A stretch of DNA of 64,000 bases from Megaustenia siamemsis (GCA_032433765.1 JAVIAB010000156.1:87354269-87418268), one strand, 5' to 3'; positions 47,358 through 57,905 are shown, counted from the first letter of the stretch. The notes: a model not told the origin generated them from the sequence alone. Numbers and translations: made by a program.

Positions 47358-48124
47358 AATTGGAAATATTGCTGTCTATATAACCTTTGTCTTCTTGGTG
47401 GTTGGCATCAATTAATTGGAAATATTGCTGTCTATATAACCTTTGTCTTCTTGGTGGTTGGCATCAATTAATTGGAAATATTGCGGTCTATATAACCTTT
47501 GTCTTCTTGGTGGTTGGCATCAATTAATTGGAAATATTGCTGTCTATATAACCTTTGACTTCTTGGTGGTTGACATCAATTAATTGGAAATATTGCTGTC
47601 TATATAACCTTTGACTTCTTGGTGGTTGGCATCAATTAATTAGAAATATTGTGGTCTATGTACTCTTGTCTTCTTGGTGGTTGACATCAATTAATTGGAA
47701 ATATTGCGGTCTATATAACCTTTGACTTCTTGGTGGTTGGCATCAATTAATTGGAAATATTGCTGTCTATATAACCTTTGACTTCTTGGTGGTTGACATC
47801 AATTAATTGGAAATATTGCTGTCTATATAACCTTTGACTTCTTGGTGGTTGGCATCAATTAATTAGAAATATTGTGGTCTATGTACTCTTGTCTTCTTGG
47901 TGGTTGACATCAATTAATTGGAAATATTGTGGTCTATGTACTGTTGTCTTCTTGGTGGTTGACATCACTTAATTGGAAATATTGCTGTCTATCTAACCTT
48001 TGACTTCTTGGTGGTTGGCATCAATTAATTGGAAATATTGCTGTCTATATAACCTTTGACTTCTTGGTGGTTGGCATCAATTAATTGGAAATATTGCTGT
48101 CTATATAACCTTTGACTTCTTGGC
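47358..48124. repeat. 56-bp minisatellite, right part
   Basis: About fourteen further units of the repeat at 45736-46372, with the same subtypes. It ends at CTTTGACTTCTTGG near 48124. Confidence 0.95.
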
Positions 48125-48563
48125 TAACAGTCTGTATTAAGCAATCAATGAATTTCGACATGTCCAGGCCTTTTTTGACAAGCAGGTTCCTTAATTTAAA
48201 TATGGAATATACCTGTTTCACTTAAGTCTGTGTTATGAGTGGGCTTTTCACCTCAGCTAGTGAACTCATGTGCACTGTCGTTCCCTCATTATCAATGTTC
48301 TTATTAGTGTTTCACTCCTCAGTCTGTCTTTCTTTTTGCCTGCTGTTTCCTTTTTCAGACTTGCTTTGTGACTATCTTATTTTCTCTTGTCATCCCATGA
48401 CTGACATATGCCAAATGTATTTCATTATTATAGATGAGGTTGTTTGCCTGGCCATCTCTGCAAATAATCTTCATTGTATATACATATATTCCTGAGACAT
48501 TTGTTATCTATCTGTTGACATTTCGAGCCGTAGGCGACCCACATGGCATAGACCCAGATACTC
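48125..48563 (-). pseudogene. Degraded RTE-C fragments
   Basis: On the minus strand, 48240-48440 reads decayed ETAGKKKDRLRSETLIRTL, which aligns with the ETTGKRKRGRPRETLRRTF segment of the RTE-C copy at 29210-29704. At 48505-48563 the family's 3' end appears: TATCTATCTGTTGACATTTC, then GAGCCGTAGGCGACCCACAT. It is cut off at 48564 by the LTR element. 48125-48230 has no feature. Confidence 0.65.
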
Positions 48564-48933
48564 TGACAGGAGGGCCTAGGTCAGACTTATTCCTCCCCTG
48601 CTCTCTCCGCCAACTTAACATGCTCTCAACTGTCAGTGACCACGCCGTGACCTGACCTACTTTAGCTTCAGGCCAACTGACTGCCGTTTCATAACCCGTT
48701 ACTGTCATGTGTATAGTGGTAGTACTTCGCTGTGTAACTTAGCCGCTGACAATCAAAATTCGTTCTTCACAGAACTTATGAAACTCATTATAGCACACAA
48801 AACAAACACTCCTGTGTAAAACGAATGTAACTTTATTGTAACAAAAATCATCACTCAATCACTGATGTGACCGACATCAATTATTCCTTGTAAACTTAGT
48901 AATAATTCACAATAACTCTTGTGCACCATTACA
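48564..48933 (-). repeat. LTR of the TRIM-like element (3' copy on the minus strand)
   Basis: 370 bp, about 98% identical to 49576-49945. Boundaries are set where the two copies stop matching: before TGACAGGAGGG and after CACCATTACA. Confidence 0.85.
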
Positions 48934-49120
48934 CACCTCCCTTACAAACAAGACACTCCCTGGGTGTCTCCTTAGCAGATGGACATATGTTCTTATGATC
49001 ATACATTAACGAGTTCATTGCATACTTCAACTCGCATTCCTTGACAATTACTTTTCGTGGTGTTTCTTGGCAGACTGACCTCTGCCACCTTGGTAAGAAC
49101 ATTGACTGTTCATTTGCTTT

Positions 49121-49365
49121 GACTGAGACACTCTCTGATGCCTCTTAGCAGATTACTGTCTGCTACTGTGGTAAGAACATTTACTGTTCATTGCGTTGAC
49201 TGAGACACTCTCTGATGCCTCTTAGCAGATTGCCGTCTACTACTGTAGTAAGAACATTTATTGTTCATTGCGTTGACTGAGACACTCTCTGATGCCTCTT
49301 AGCAGATTACTGTCTGCTACTGTGGTAAGAACATTTACTGTTCATTGCGTGACTGAGACACTAGT
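49121..49365. repeat. 77-bp internal tandem repeat of the LTR element
   Basis: Three to four units at a 77-bp spacing (49121, 49198, 49275, 49351), each with GACTGAGACACTCTCTGATG, CTCTTAGCAGATTACTGTCT and GGTAAGAACATTTACTGTTC. A more diverged unit precedes them near 49045. Confidence 0.9.
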
Positions 49366-49575
49366 TCTTAATAAATATATTGTGCTGTAATAATATATCT
49401 TGCGCGAGAGAGAACCGATCGCCCTTTGCGATCATCATTCGTTTAGTTTTTTTCGCTGCAAGTGGAGAATCTAATTCGATTGAATATGCACGCCACAGTT
49501 GTTGAATGCAACTTCTCGACTACAGGCTGTGGTGGTCGCTTGCGCCTGTACGCGCGCACCTTGCCTGGCTTGTGT

Positions 49576-49945
49576 TGACAGGAGGGCCTAGGTCAGACTT
49601 ATTCCTCCCCTGCTCTCTCTGCCAACTTAACATGCTCTCAACTGTCAGTGACCACGCCGTGACCTGACCTACTTTAGCTTCAGGCCAACTGACTACCGTT
49701 TCATAACCCGCTACTGTCATATGTATAGTGGTAGTACTTCGCTGTGTAACTTAGCCGCTGACAATCAAAATTCGTTCTTCACAGAACTTATGAAACTCAT
49801 TATAGCACACAAAACAAACACTCCTGTGTAAAACGAATGTAACTTTATTGTAACAAAAATCATCACTCAATCACTGATGTGATCGACGTCAATTATTCCT
49901 TGTAAACTTACTAATAATTCACAATAACTCTTGTGCACCATTACA
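49576..49945 (-). repeat. LTR of the TRIM-like element (5' copy on the minus strand)
   Basis: 370 bp matching 48564-48933 with seven substitutions. Followed directly by GATGGACGGACGG, which does not match the left flank of the element. Confidence 0.85.
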
Positions 49946-50314
49946 GATGGACGGACGGACGTCCAAACTATATCAAAAGCTTTGAACTTCAAAACATCAT
50001 GACAAAGAGCAATAGGAAGATATGGAATATAAGACATATGCAAGAAGAAAAACATTTCTATTCTAACAGCATATAGAAATGACATTACTTTTAAAAGGGA
50101 AGTGACTAAAAGAAAAAGCAATACATTTACGGACATTAGATTATATATTACATTTCTCCATTCTCCTGCAATGCCTCAAGGCAGCAGCAGTTGAATGATG
50201 GGCATCTATTTCACCTGTGTCTTAACATGTATAATTGTCTTGTTTCATATAAAAACAGAAGCTATCATTGTTAAAGTTTATCAATTTTTAATTATTTTAA
50301 ATTTCAATTCACAG
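49946..50314. other. Intron sequence before exon D
   Basis: Starts with a GGAC microsatellite-like run (GATGGACGGACGGACG). No coding or mobile feature is recognised. Ends in the acceptor TTTCAATTCACAG. Confidence 0.5.
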
Positions 50315-50352
50315 CTGGAACGTAAGCTAATTGGTGCAGAAATTCCAGAAAG
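50315..50352 (+). CDS. Host gene micro-exon D (unidentified protein)
   Basis: A 38-bp exon coding LERKLIGAEIPE plus two bases, between TTTCAATTCACAG and GTATGA. It enters in phase 0, as exon C leaves, and exits in phase 2, which matches the single leading base of exon E. Its small size would make it easy to miss without the phase match on both sides. Confidence 0.65.
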
Positions 50353-51418
50353 GTATGAGTCTTCATGATTTGTGAATATTTATAATATTTGCTATTATAC
50401 TTAATGCAGTTAATATTCAGAAAAGTCAAATGTTAGTTTTGTATAGAATCAAACACATAGGTAGCTCCCAGGTGACAGTAGCATTAGACACCACTTGACT
50501 TTTCCTCTCGATATGTGCTATACACAATTGTTCATGGCATGCTCTTTAGTTGGGACAATCTTGGTCATGATGATGTAAATGAGGCACTTCTACTGCCAGC
50601 CTAGTAGGTCATAGGCTAGAAAATCCAGTTTCTAACCTTCATTCAGGACTGCTATCTATGTGAGCTTTCATTAACTTTTCCCGCCTTCATAGAGTTGTCA
50701 CTATAAAAAGTTACTGTTTATATATGATGCTGGGTAATCTGAACTAAGCAGTTAATACACATCACAGCAATATAATTTATTGGTGCAATTTTACACATTG
50801 AAAAATAGCATGAATTTGCTGCTAAAATGTTGAGTTGATTTTTTCAAATATTTTCATTACAATGGTCCAAATTATTGATAGTGACATATTAATAGCTTTC
50901 TTATGTTCAATAAATGAAATCTCTCCCAATTGGAAGTGAATATAACACACTAGAATTCATATTTGTTTGGTTTCATGAGAGTTAAAAAGATAATTCCTTT
51001 CAATCTTACTCTGGTCAATGTTTATAACAAGCAAATGTCACAAGGTCACCAACTGTTTGTTCCCTCACAGTCTGGACTGTTGAAAGTTTAAATGCATTGA
51101 TGGTAACTTGATGCTGTTTTTGATTTGACTTGATTCTAAATAGGGCATATTAGCACTCAGTGCATTATTTTAGTGTTTCTGTTGATGTGAATTGCTTAAG
51201 TAGCATCAAAATCTGATGACTATTGTTTCTGCGGGTTGTACCACATGACCCATTTTATCAGTTGGTTGAATGAGCATGTAGTTCACAGGTCAAAACAAAG
51301 AGGTATGAGCTTTAGGCAGTGAGCATTTTATCTCCAGATGGAGTGGGACTCTCCAGCCATGCTTGGCCTGTGACAATATTTGCTATTATCTAATAGTCAG
51401 TGTATTGCCTAGGTGGTC
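50353..51418. other. Intron sequence after exon D
   Basis: AT-rich with no recognised element, RNA gene or repeat before the 42-bp minisatellite. Confidence 0.5.
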
Positions 51419-52119
51419 CATTTGGCTAAATATGTGCTTGTATTTATTGCTGAAGCAATCCAGTTGGCTAAATATGTGCTTGTATTTATTGCTGAAACAA
51501 TCCAGTTGGCTAAATATGTGCTTGTATTTATTGCTGAAGCAATCCAGTTGGCTAAATATGTGCATTTATTGCTGAAGCAATCCAGTTGGCTAAATATGTG
51601 CTTGTATTTATTGCTGAAGCAATCCAGTTGGCTAAATATGTGCTTGTATTTATTACTGAAGCAATCCAGTTGGCTAAATATGTGCTTGTATTTATTGCTG
51701 AAGCAATCCAGTTGGCTAAATATGTGCATTTATTGCTGAAACAATCCAGTTGGCTAAATATGTGCTTGTATTTATTGCTGAAGCAATCCAGTTAGCTAAA
51801 TATGTGCGTTTATTGCTGAAACAATCCAGTTGGCTAAATATGTGCTTGTATTTATTGCTGAAGCAATCCAGTTGGCTAAATATGTGCTTGTATTTATTGC
51901 TGAAGCAATCCAGTTGGCTAAATATGTGCTTATATTTATTGCTGAAGCAATCCAGTTGGCTAAATATGTGCTTATATTTATTGCTGAAGCAATCCAGTTG
52001 GCTAAATATGTGCATTTATTGCTGAAACAATCCAATTGGCTAAATATGTGCTTGTATTTATTGAAGCAATCCAGTTGGCTAAATATGTGCTTGTATTTAT
52101 TGCTGAAGCAATCCAGTTT
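51419..52119. repeat. 42/36-bp minisatellite in the intron
   Basis: About seventeen copies of TTGGCTAAATATGTGCTTGT followed by ATTTATTGCTGAAGCAATCCAG (42 bp). Some units lack TTGTAT (36 bp), and one lacks GCT (39 bp). All unit lengths are multiples of three, so open frames persist on both strands (for example 51409-51729 minus and 51830-52207 plus). They are repeat products, not genes. Confidence 0.95.
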
Positions 52120-52520
52120 GTCGGAACATGTGCCAATGTTTTTGTACATGTACCCCTCAAGATGTATTATGGTGGTGGGTGCAATGTTGGCCATGAGCCA
52201 AGGTTGACCTTAGCTTGGTATTTTGCATATATCCTTGTATGAATCTCTATTTTAGTGTCTTGTATATCAGATGAATTACTACTGCAATGGCTGTGTAGCC
52301 TTATCAGTGCAGTAGTTATGCGTTTGCAAGATATCTTTTTGTGCAGTTGTTTGTTTATTTGTCTAAACAATACTTTTGCATGCCATATATTTATTAATAA
52401 GCAGTGAAGAAAATGTGTGTTGAGAATGCGAGAACTGGTTAGATTTGTTTAGCTGAACCATTGGTCTAATTTATTTTAAGTCCCTGCGTGAGAAGAAAAG
52501 GCTCAATTTTTTATTGGCAG
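52120..52520. other. Intron sequence before exon E
   Basis: No recognised feature. Ends in the acceptor TTTTTTATTGGCAG. Confidence 0.5.
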
Positions 52521-52635
52521 GAGGTGTCGGCCATCAGACTTGCTGGAGATAGTAGGGAAAACGTTTGAAGAGTGTCAGGACGAAGAAACACTACGTGCAT
52601 TGAGAGAGAAATGTGAGAAAATAAAAAGATTAAGG
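52521..52635 (+). CDS. Host gene exon E (unidentified protein)
   Basis: 115 bp between TTTTTTATTGGCAG and GTAAGA. One base completes the codon begun in exon D (AG+G, arginine), then 38 codons follow, including RCRPSDLLEIVGKTFEEC, QDEETLRALREKCEKI and KRLR. The strongly charged helical character suggests a coiled-coil or helical-bundle segment. It exits in phase 0, as exon F enters. Its GC content is above that of the flanking AT-rich intron. The family was not recognised. Confidence 0.75.
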
Positions 52636-52639
52636 GTAA

Positions 52640-52895
52640 GAGTATTTTAGTTTTTGATTTTAGGGAATTATTGTATTTTAGTTTTTGATTGAAGGATATG
52701 ATTGTATTTTAGTTTTTAATTGAAGCTAAGATTGTATTTTAGTTTTTGATTGTAGGGTAGAAAGTATTTTAGTCGTTGATTAAAGAGTAAGTGCATTTTA
52801 GTTTTTGATTGAAGGGAAAGATTGTATTTTAGTTTTTGTTTGAAGGATATGACTGTATATTAATTTTTGATTGTAGGGTAGAATGTATTTTAGTT
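52640..52895. repeat. 30-bp minisatellite directly after exon E
   Basis: About eight diverged units of roughly 30 bp with the core GTATTTTAGTTTTTGATTGA followed by AGGATAGATT-like bases. The array starts at the splice donor of exon E itself, and several units contain donor-like GGTAGAAAGTA or AGTAAGTGC. Confidence 0.85.
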
Positions 52896-53145
52896 TAATA
52901 TGTATAGTGAGATTATTTTAAGATCCATAAGGGACATGCCTGGAATAACAATTGGAAGTCATAATATAAATAATCTAAGGTATGCTGATGATACAATTTT
53001 AATCACTAAGAGTGAAAATGAGTTACATGGAATGTTATACAATATAGTGAAGAAAGGCAAAAATAAAGGACTCAGCCTTAACAGCAAAAAGACAGAAGTA
53101 ATGGTAACAACAAAGAGAAAGACTTCACTGCAATGCACTCTTGAG
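52896..53145 (+). pseudogene. RTE-A-like reverse-transcriptase palm fragment
   Basis: The + strand reads IILRSIRDMPGITIGSHNIN, then NLRYADDTILITKSENEL and GLSLNSKKTEVMVTTKRK. It matches the minus-strand copy at 26297-26494 almost residue for residue. The catalytic YADD is intact. The fragment has neither a normal 5' start nor the RTE 3' end: it stops where the LTR-like sequence begins, so it was cut by later rearrangement. Confidence 0.88.
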
Positions 53146-53805
53146 TCCCACGAAAGTAAACAGCGTAAGGGCAGTTTAGTCCTGGAATATCTGAGATGTG
53201 CTGATAAGCAATAGGAATTACATCATCAACCGTAGGTGAGATACACTGGGCTTTTTGCGGTGCTGACAGTTAAGACAAAGAAGTTCCCAACAATGGTGAG
53301 ACGACTAGGTGACTAATTTACACTGTAACCACTGCAGACTCCCACGTAAGTCAACAGCTAAGCAACAATTTAATCCAGGATGAGGTGCGGCGATAAGAAG
53401 TTACATCATCGACTGTAGGTGAGCTACACTGGGCGGTTGCAATAAGTTCCCTGCCCGACCTATCTTTATCACCTATTACCAGTTTCTGATCCACTCCTAA
53501 TTGTACGCGAGTATAAAAGAATGTTGCAATTAGTATCTACTTTATATGACTGAAGAGGACAGCTGTGTGCTGGGTTAAAACCAAGACAGTAAGTAAAGAA
53601 CAGAAGTGTTGCATAGAGTAAGTATAGTTGTTTTGTGCCGAACATATAATGTAAGCTTTAGAGTCAATGCAGCAGGAGGTCAACGCCCGGGAGTCATGAC
53701 CCAGGTGGACCCACCTCCCTTAGAGTGTCAAGAATCTAAGGGTCTAAAACATTTGCTCGACGATAGCAACTTCTGATAATCAGATTGCCTCCTGCTGCAA
53801 AGCTC
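53146..53805 (+). mobile_element. LTR-like, possibly promoter-bearing sequence
   Basis: Non-coding. Two tandemly arranged related segments occur: GAGTCCCACGAAAGTAAACA ... TAGGTGAGATACACTGGG at 53146-53265, and GACTCCCACGTAAGTCAACA ... TAGGTGAGCTACACTGGG at 53338-53435. A TATA box, TATAAAAG, lies at 53512-53519. Near the end, GCAGCAGGAGG and CCTCCTGCTGC form an inverted repeat (about 53670 and 53787). Enhancer-like duplications upstream of a TATA box suit an LTR, but no matching second LTR or flanking duplication was found. Confidence 0.5.
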
Positions 53806-55445
53806 TGTATAAAGAGTTTCCTATTACTAGCAAGATTTTTGTTACATGGCTCATTAGGCTTATCATTCTAAAATCACAGCATTCAACTGCACCATTCTTT
53901 TTAGGCAATGCAATTAAAGATGTTTTAAGTTCATTTGGTTTGTATCCTTTATGATATATGTCATTGCATGTCTGTGGTCACTTCAATCTAAAAATCTTCT
54001 AGTGCCTTTATCATCTCTATCTGTATGTTGTCAGGTCCTGCTGCTTTTCCCTTTTTCATTGTTTGTATAGCTTTTTCCACTTCCGATTTTAAGATTTTAT
54101 AGCCTGATGTACATTTTATAATTGGTTTCTTGTCCCTTTCTTCATAAAATTGTGTTATATATTCCTGCCATCCTTTGATTATATCTTTGTTGTCTGTTAG
54201 CATTTTTTCTTTTTTGTTTGCAACGCATCCACTTTCTGTGGGTTTTTTATTTTTACTAGTCATTTTCTTTATTTCTGCGTGCATCCCTCTTAAATCTTGT
54301 TTACTTTCCATAGTTTCGATTTCTATACGTCTTTGGCTGAGCCAGTCTTCATTTGCCTTTTTAGCACATTTTGCATATTTCATTGTATTGGGCAGTGTTC
54401 TTCACTTGTCTTCTTTCTTCCATTTTTTCCAAGATGGTGTCAGTTATCCTTTTTTGTTCTTTTACGTTTTGGTAAGATGTCGCAAGCTTCTAGTATGCTT
54501 TTCTTTATGCATTGCCTTTGCTTGTAACTTTTTCATCAGGATTTTCTCTTCTGTACTGCTGTCCCTTCTTCTAGTAGCTTGATATGTGTTCCTTACTTGT
54601 ATTGTATAAGTATCTTTAACATCTTTTTGATTTCAAGCTGTTATATCTAGTGGTAGTGTTGATGAACTAGTCTTTTATTTGTTTCTGTTTAGTTTGACTT
54701 TCATTTTAATCATTGCATTATGGATAGGTTTTAGCTTTCTTGATGGTGTTATGGAATCTATCTTTTATCATAATGTAGTCTGTTTGATTCCTCTTCTTAT
54801 CTCCAGGGAATGTAGTCTGTTTGATTCCTCTTCTTATCTCCAGGGCTTTTCTATGTGTATAGTTTCCTTTTCTCTTGCTCAGAGTAGGTGTTTCATATTA
54901 CCAGTCTGTTTTCTTCACAAAATTGTGTTAATCTTTCTCCACTTTCACTTCTTTTTCCTAAACCATGATTTCCTATAATGGTCTTATATCCACCTTTTCC
55001 TACTTTAGCAATTATATCACCCATTTTAAAGATGTCTAAAGATTTCACTTGCTTCATAACTTTATTTAGATCTTCATAGTATGACTATTTGTTCATCTGT
55101 ATAGTCTTGAGTAGGTGCGTATGTCTGTAATATTGCTATGTTGAATGGCTTTGCTTTCATTTTGAGTAGTATGTCCAGTGGGCACTTATATATTTTTGTA
55201 GCTCTCTTTTTATTAGTATTCCTACACCTCTTTGATGTTCTTTTGTATTGCCTGAATATATAAATATATATTTTTCATCCTGTATGTAGCCACATTCTTT
55301 CCACCATGTCTCGGATGTGCCGAAAATACCCATTTTTAATCGTTTTCCTTCTTGGTAAAGAGTCCTAATATTCCATGTACATATTCATAGATCTTTCTTC
55401 TGACATAAGTTAGAATTTCTCTCCAAGGCTTTCTTTGGAATACTA
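53806..55445 (-). pseudogene. RTE-B retrotransposon 5' half
   Basis: The minus strand begins near 55445 with a decayed endonuclease (CTWNIRT region near 55390, then IFIYSGN-type residues near 55260). It continues to the frame 53988-54383, which encodes KANEDWLSQRRIEIE, GMHAEIKKMTSKNKK, GWQEYITQFYEERDK and KGKAAGPDNIQIEMIKALED, the linker and RT start. The 5' end coincides with that of the copy ending at 24210, so this is probably the true element start. The RT palm and 3' end are absent, which is unusual for LINE copies and indicates a later deletion. Confidence 0.82.
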
Positions 55446-56248
55446 CATGATAAGGCCCCAAACTCTTTCACGGTGGTCAGCCATATTCATCCTTTGTGCC
55501 CTGAATATGCCTCATGTGTACCACTCACTTTGCTGATTTCACTTTCTGGGCCGTTGATCATTTCTGATTCTTCTGTCCCATCTAGCATCACAGACTTTGT
55601 ACATTTGGGATGGACATTCATGGTAGGCACCATTATGTCCAAATAGATGTTTGCCTGTTGAACCATGAACACACAGCCTATCAATAATAGGTAAACATAT
55701 CAACACAAGAAGAGTAAATAATATTCCACTGAAATATTGATAAAGTTCACAGTCCATCCGCTAGTCAGAAGTAAACACAACAGCAACGGTGAATAATAGC
55801 ACTATTTCACAACTAGACTTTCATGCAAATTATTGAAACACATCAGCAATAGCTGAGTCAGAAAAACTGTCTACATGCAGCCGCCATTACACCTGGGATT
55901 TTTTTTTTAAAAGAACACATACTTCATCTATGCCTACACATTTTGGTGGACACTCGTTGCTGACCTTATCTATGCCTATCCTTCCACATTTTCTGGTCTT
56001 CTACCTTTGGCCTAGTTTGCTGTGAACTGTTTTTAAGTCCAGTGCAACCATAATTTTCTCCTGCACTGCAACAGTTGAACGATATCTAATGTATGTAAAA
56101 TTGGATTACTAGTTGGCAAGAGAAGGATCTCTCACCAGTAGTGCTGTGACATAAAATAGAACATTGAAAAAGGTCAGAAATTTCTGGCACTCTGAAACCT
56201 TTGGTAAATCATTATTTGTATTTCCTTCCTAACAAAATATAATTTCAG
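55446..56248. other. Unassigned sequence upstream of RTE-B and before exon F
   Basis: Minus-strand open frames at 55487-55757 (for example QQANIYLDIMVPTMNVHP) have a protein-like look but no recognised domain. They could be a 5' leader of RTE-B or chance. The rest is AT-rich intron ending in the acceptor AAAATATAATTTCAG. Confidence 0.45.
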
Positions 56249-56360
56249 CACAGACAACATTACAGCAATGTTTGTCAGGATCAGCCAAAACCGAGATCTG
56301 AAAGTGATCCAGTTCTCATATATGTCACACCGAAGAAAACAGCTGCACTCTCTAACCAAG
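56249..56360 (+). CDS. Host gene exon F (unidentified protein)
   Basis: 112 bp between ATATAATTTCAG and GTAAGT. It enters in phase 0 and codes for HRQHYSNVCQDQPKPRSE, SDPVLIYVTPKKTAALSNQ and one extra base. The extra G joins AC of exon G to give aspartate. Polar and proline-containing, it looks like a linker between folded parts. The alternative frames hold stops. Confidence 0.72.
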
Positions 56361-56488
56361 GTAAGTTGGACACATTTCTGTTGCTAGAAAGTTTTGTGAT
56401 CTGTAGGTGTATGCTAAACTAAAGGGAAATAAACAAACTAATTTCCAACATTTTGTATACCTGGTAGTGTGACAGGTGACAACGTAGG

Positions 56489-56745
56489 CTTGTAAATCTT
56501 CTTCTTTCCTTCCTCATTTGCTTTTCAGCGTCGAGGGGAAATATAATTTGTGGTCTTTCGCTCTTCTGGTTTTTCGCTTCTGCTGCTGTTATGTTTCCTA
56601 GTGCTTCTAATATTCCATTGATCCATCTTTTTCGTGGTCGACCCTTGGGTCTGGTGTTCTCGCAACGCTTATTGAAGGCTTGTTGTGTTGTGCTTTGATC
56701 ACTCTGCCTTGTCACGTGGCCAAACCATTTTATCATTTATTTCTT
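56489..56745 (-). pseudogene. RTE-E 3' end, 5'-truncated
   Basis: The minus-strand frame reads IKWFGHVTRQSDQSTTQQAF, NKRCENTRPKGRPRKRWING and EALGNITAAEAKN, matching IKWFGHVTRQKEQNTTQRAF at 33353-33736. It ends in the same TTCTTC (GAA)n tail. Only the last ~255 bp of the element is present. Confidence 0.88.
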
Positions 56746-57052
56746 GATATGTAAATCAGGTTTATTTAATAATATATGTAGGCAACATAAGTATGTAAAT
56801 CAGGCTGATAAGTAATGTATGGGGGCAACACAAGTATGTAAATCTGATAGATGTAGTAATAATGGGGGGCAGCAGCAAAAGTATGTAACTCAGGTTAATG
56901 TAGTAATAATAATATGGGTGGGGGTGGGGTGCCAACACAAATATGTAAATCAAACTCATGAAGTAATATATGGGGCAACACAAGTATGTAAATCAGGCTG
57001 ATGAAGTAATAGCCCGATTTACATACTTGTGTTGCCCCCATATATTACTTCA
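56746..57052. repeat. ~45-60-bp minisatellite ending in an inverted copy
   Basis: Five or six diverged units of ATGTAAATCAGGCTGATGAA, GTAATATATGGGGGCAACAC, AAGT. The last copy (57009-57052) is inverted relative to the one before it (56958-57000), giving a hairpin with arms of about 44 bp and a ~13-base loop (TGATGAAGTAATA). The arms match almost perfectly. Confidence 0.85.
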
Positions 57053-57226
57053 TCAGTAGGGAACAAGCAAATAATATGCAATGCTGTGGTAAACAACACA
57101 AACGAACAACAAAATACAGATAAACTCTACTACATCTAGGATGAGGGAGACAGGTAAATCAAAGAGAAATAAAAAGAGGGATAAAAGATGAAATGATCAA
57201 AATGAAAGAGAGGTGTTACATATCGG
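57050..57226 (+). mobile_element. Short remnant related to the Penelope element end
   Basis: The first ~37 bases, GTAGGGAACAAGCAAATAAT followed by ATGCAATGCTGTGGTAAA, match the left terminus of the Penelope element at 37388-37425. After that the sequences diverge. It may be the end of a related Penelope family. The coding part is not present. Confidence 0.55.
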
Positions 57227-57251
57227 AGGATAAAAATCATCATCATCATCA

Positions 57252-57905
57252 TCATGTGCCATACCGGTTGGCGTAGGTGATCATGTCCCTCCACAATCTT
57301 CTATCTACAGTGCATCGTATCAGTTCTGTTGTTGACTGTTTTCCATGCCATGACACCAAGCTATCCAGTATTTTCTCTCTTTGTCGCCCGCGATATCCCT
57401 TTCCTTTTATTTTGCCAGTTGTAACCAAGTATTCCAACTTTCCTCTTCTCATGATGTGCCCAAAAAATGTTGATTGCTTCTTTCTGATGTTTTTTAAGAG
57501 TTCCCTTTTTGTGTTGGCCTCTTTGAGAACTTCCTCATTGGTCTTTTTAGCTGTCCAGGGAACTTTCAACATTCTTTTGAGAAATCCCATCTCTGTGGCC
57601 TCCAATCGTCTTTTCATTTGTTTGTCCACTGTCCATGATTCGCTTCCATAGGTCAGAATTGGTTCTATATAGCACCGATGAACTCTCTTTCTCATTTCCA
57701 TTGACATAGATTTGTTGCATAAGATATTTCTAACCTTCTGAAATGCTATTTTGGCCTGAGCTATTCTGCTTTTTATTTCTGTGGTGCATCTCCCATCTGA
57801 TGTAATTATTGTGCCCAAGTATTTGAAACGATGCACTTGTTTCAGATTTGTCTCGTTTATTTTTATGCTGCATGATGGTGGTGATTGTTTCTTCGATATA
57901 ACCAT
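57252..57905 (-). pseudogene. RTE-A reverse transcriptase C-terminal tail
   Basis: 217 codons covering the thumb and C-terminal segment: LKQVHRFKYLGTIITSDGRC, KSRIAQAKIAFQKV, CYIEPILTYGSESWTVDKQM, RRLEATEMGFLKRMLKVPWT, KKTNEEVLKEANTKREL, FFGHIMRRGKLEYLVTTGKI and LWRDMITYANRYGT at the end. Its close match to 62727-63539 points to recent activity of the family. The catalytic YADD lies just upstream near 58010-58030 (LRYADDS) but in another frame. Confidence 0.92.

Larger units (their letters stand above)
48564..49945 (-). mobile_element. Short coding-free LTR retroelement (TRIM-like)
   Basis: Two direct repeats of 370 bp (48564-48933 and 49576-49945) differ at only seven positions, nearly all transitions, and enclose 642 bp without coding capacity. 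On the minus strand each repeat starts TGTAATGGTGC and ends CCCTCCTGTCA, with TG...CA ends. A purine-rich AAGGGAGGTG just before the downstream repeat fits a polypurine tract and supports the minus orientation. No primer-binding site could be assigned. No target duplication is visible, and the RTE-C end on the left does not resume on the right. Confidence 0.8.

Noticed and set aside
51409..52207. Overlapping long open frames on both strands
   Set aside because: They arise from a 42/36-bp minisatellite with triplet-phase units and sit in an intron.
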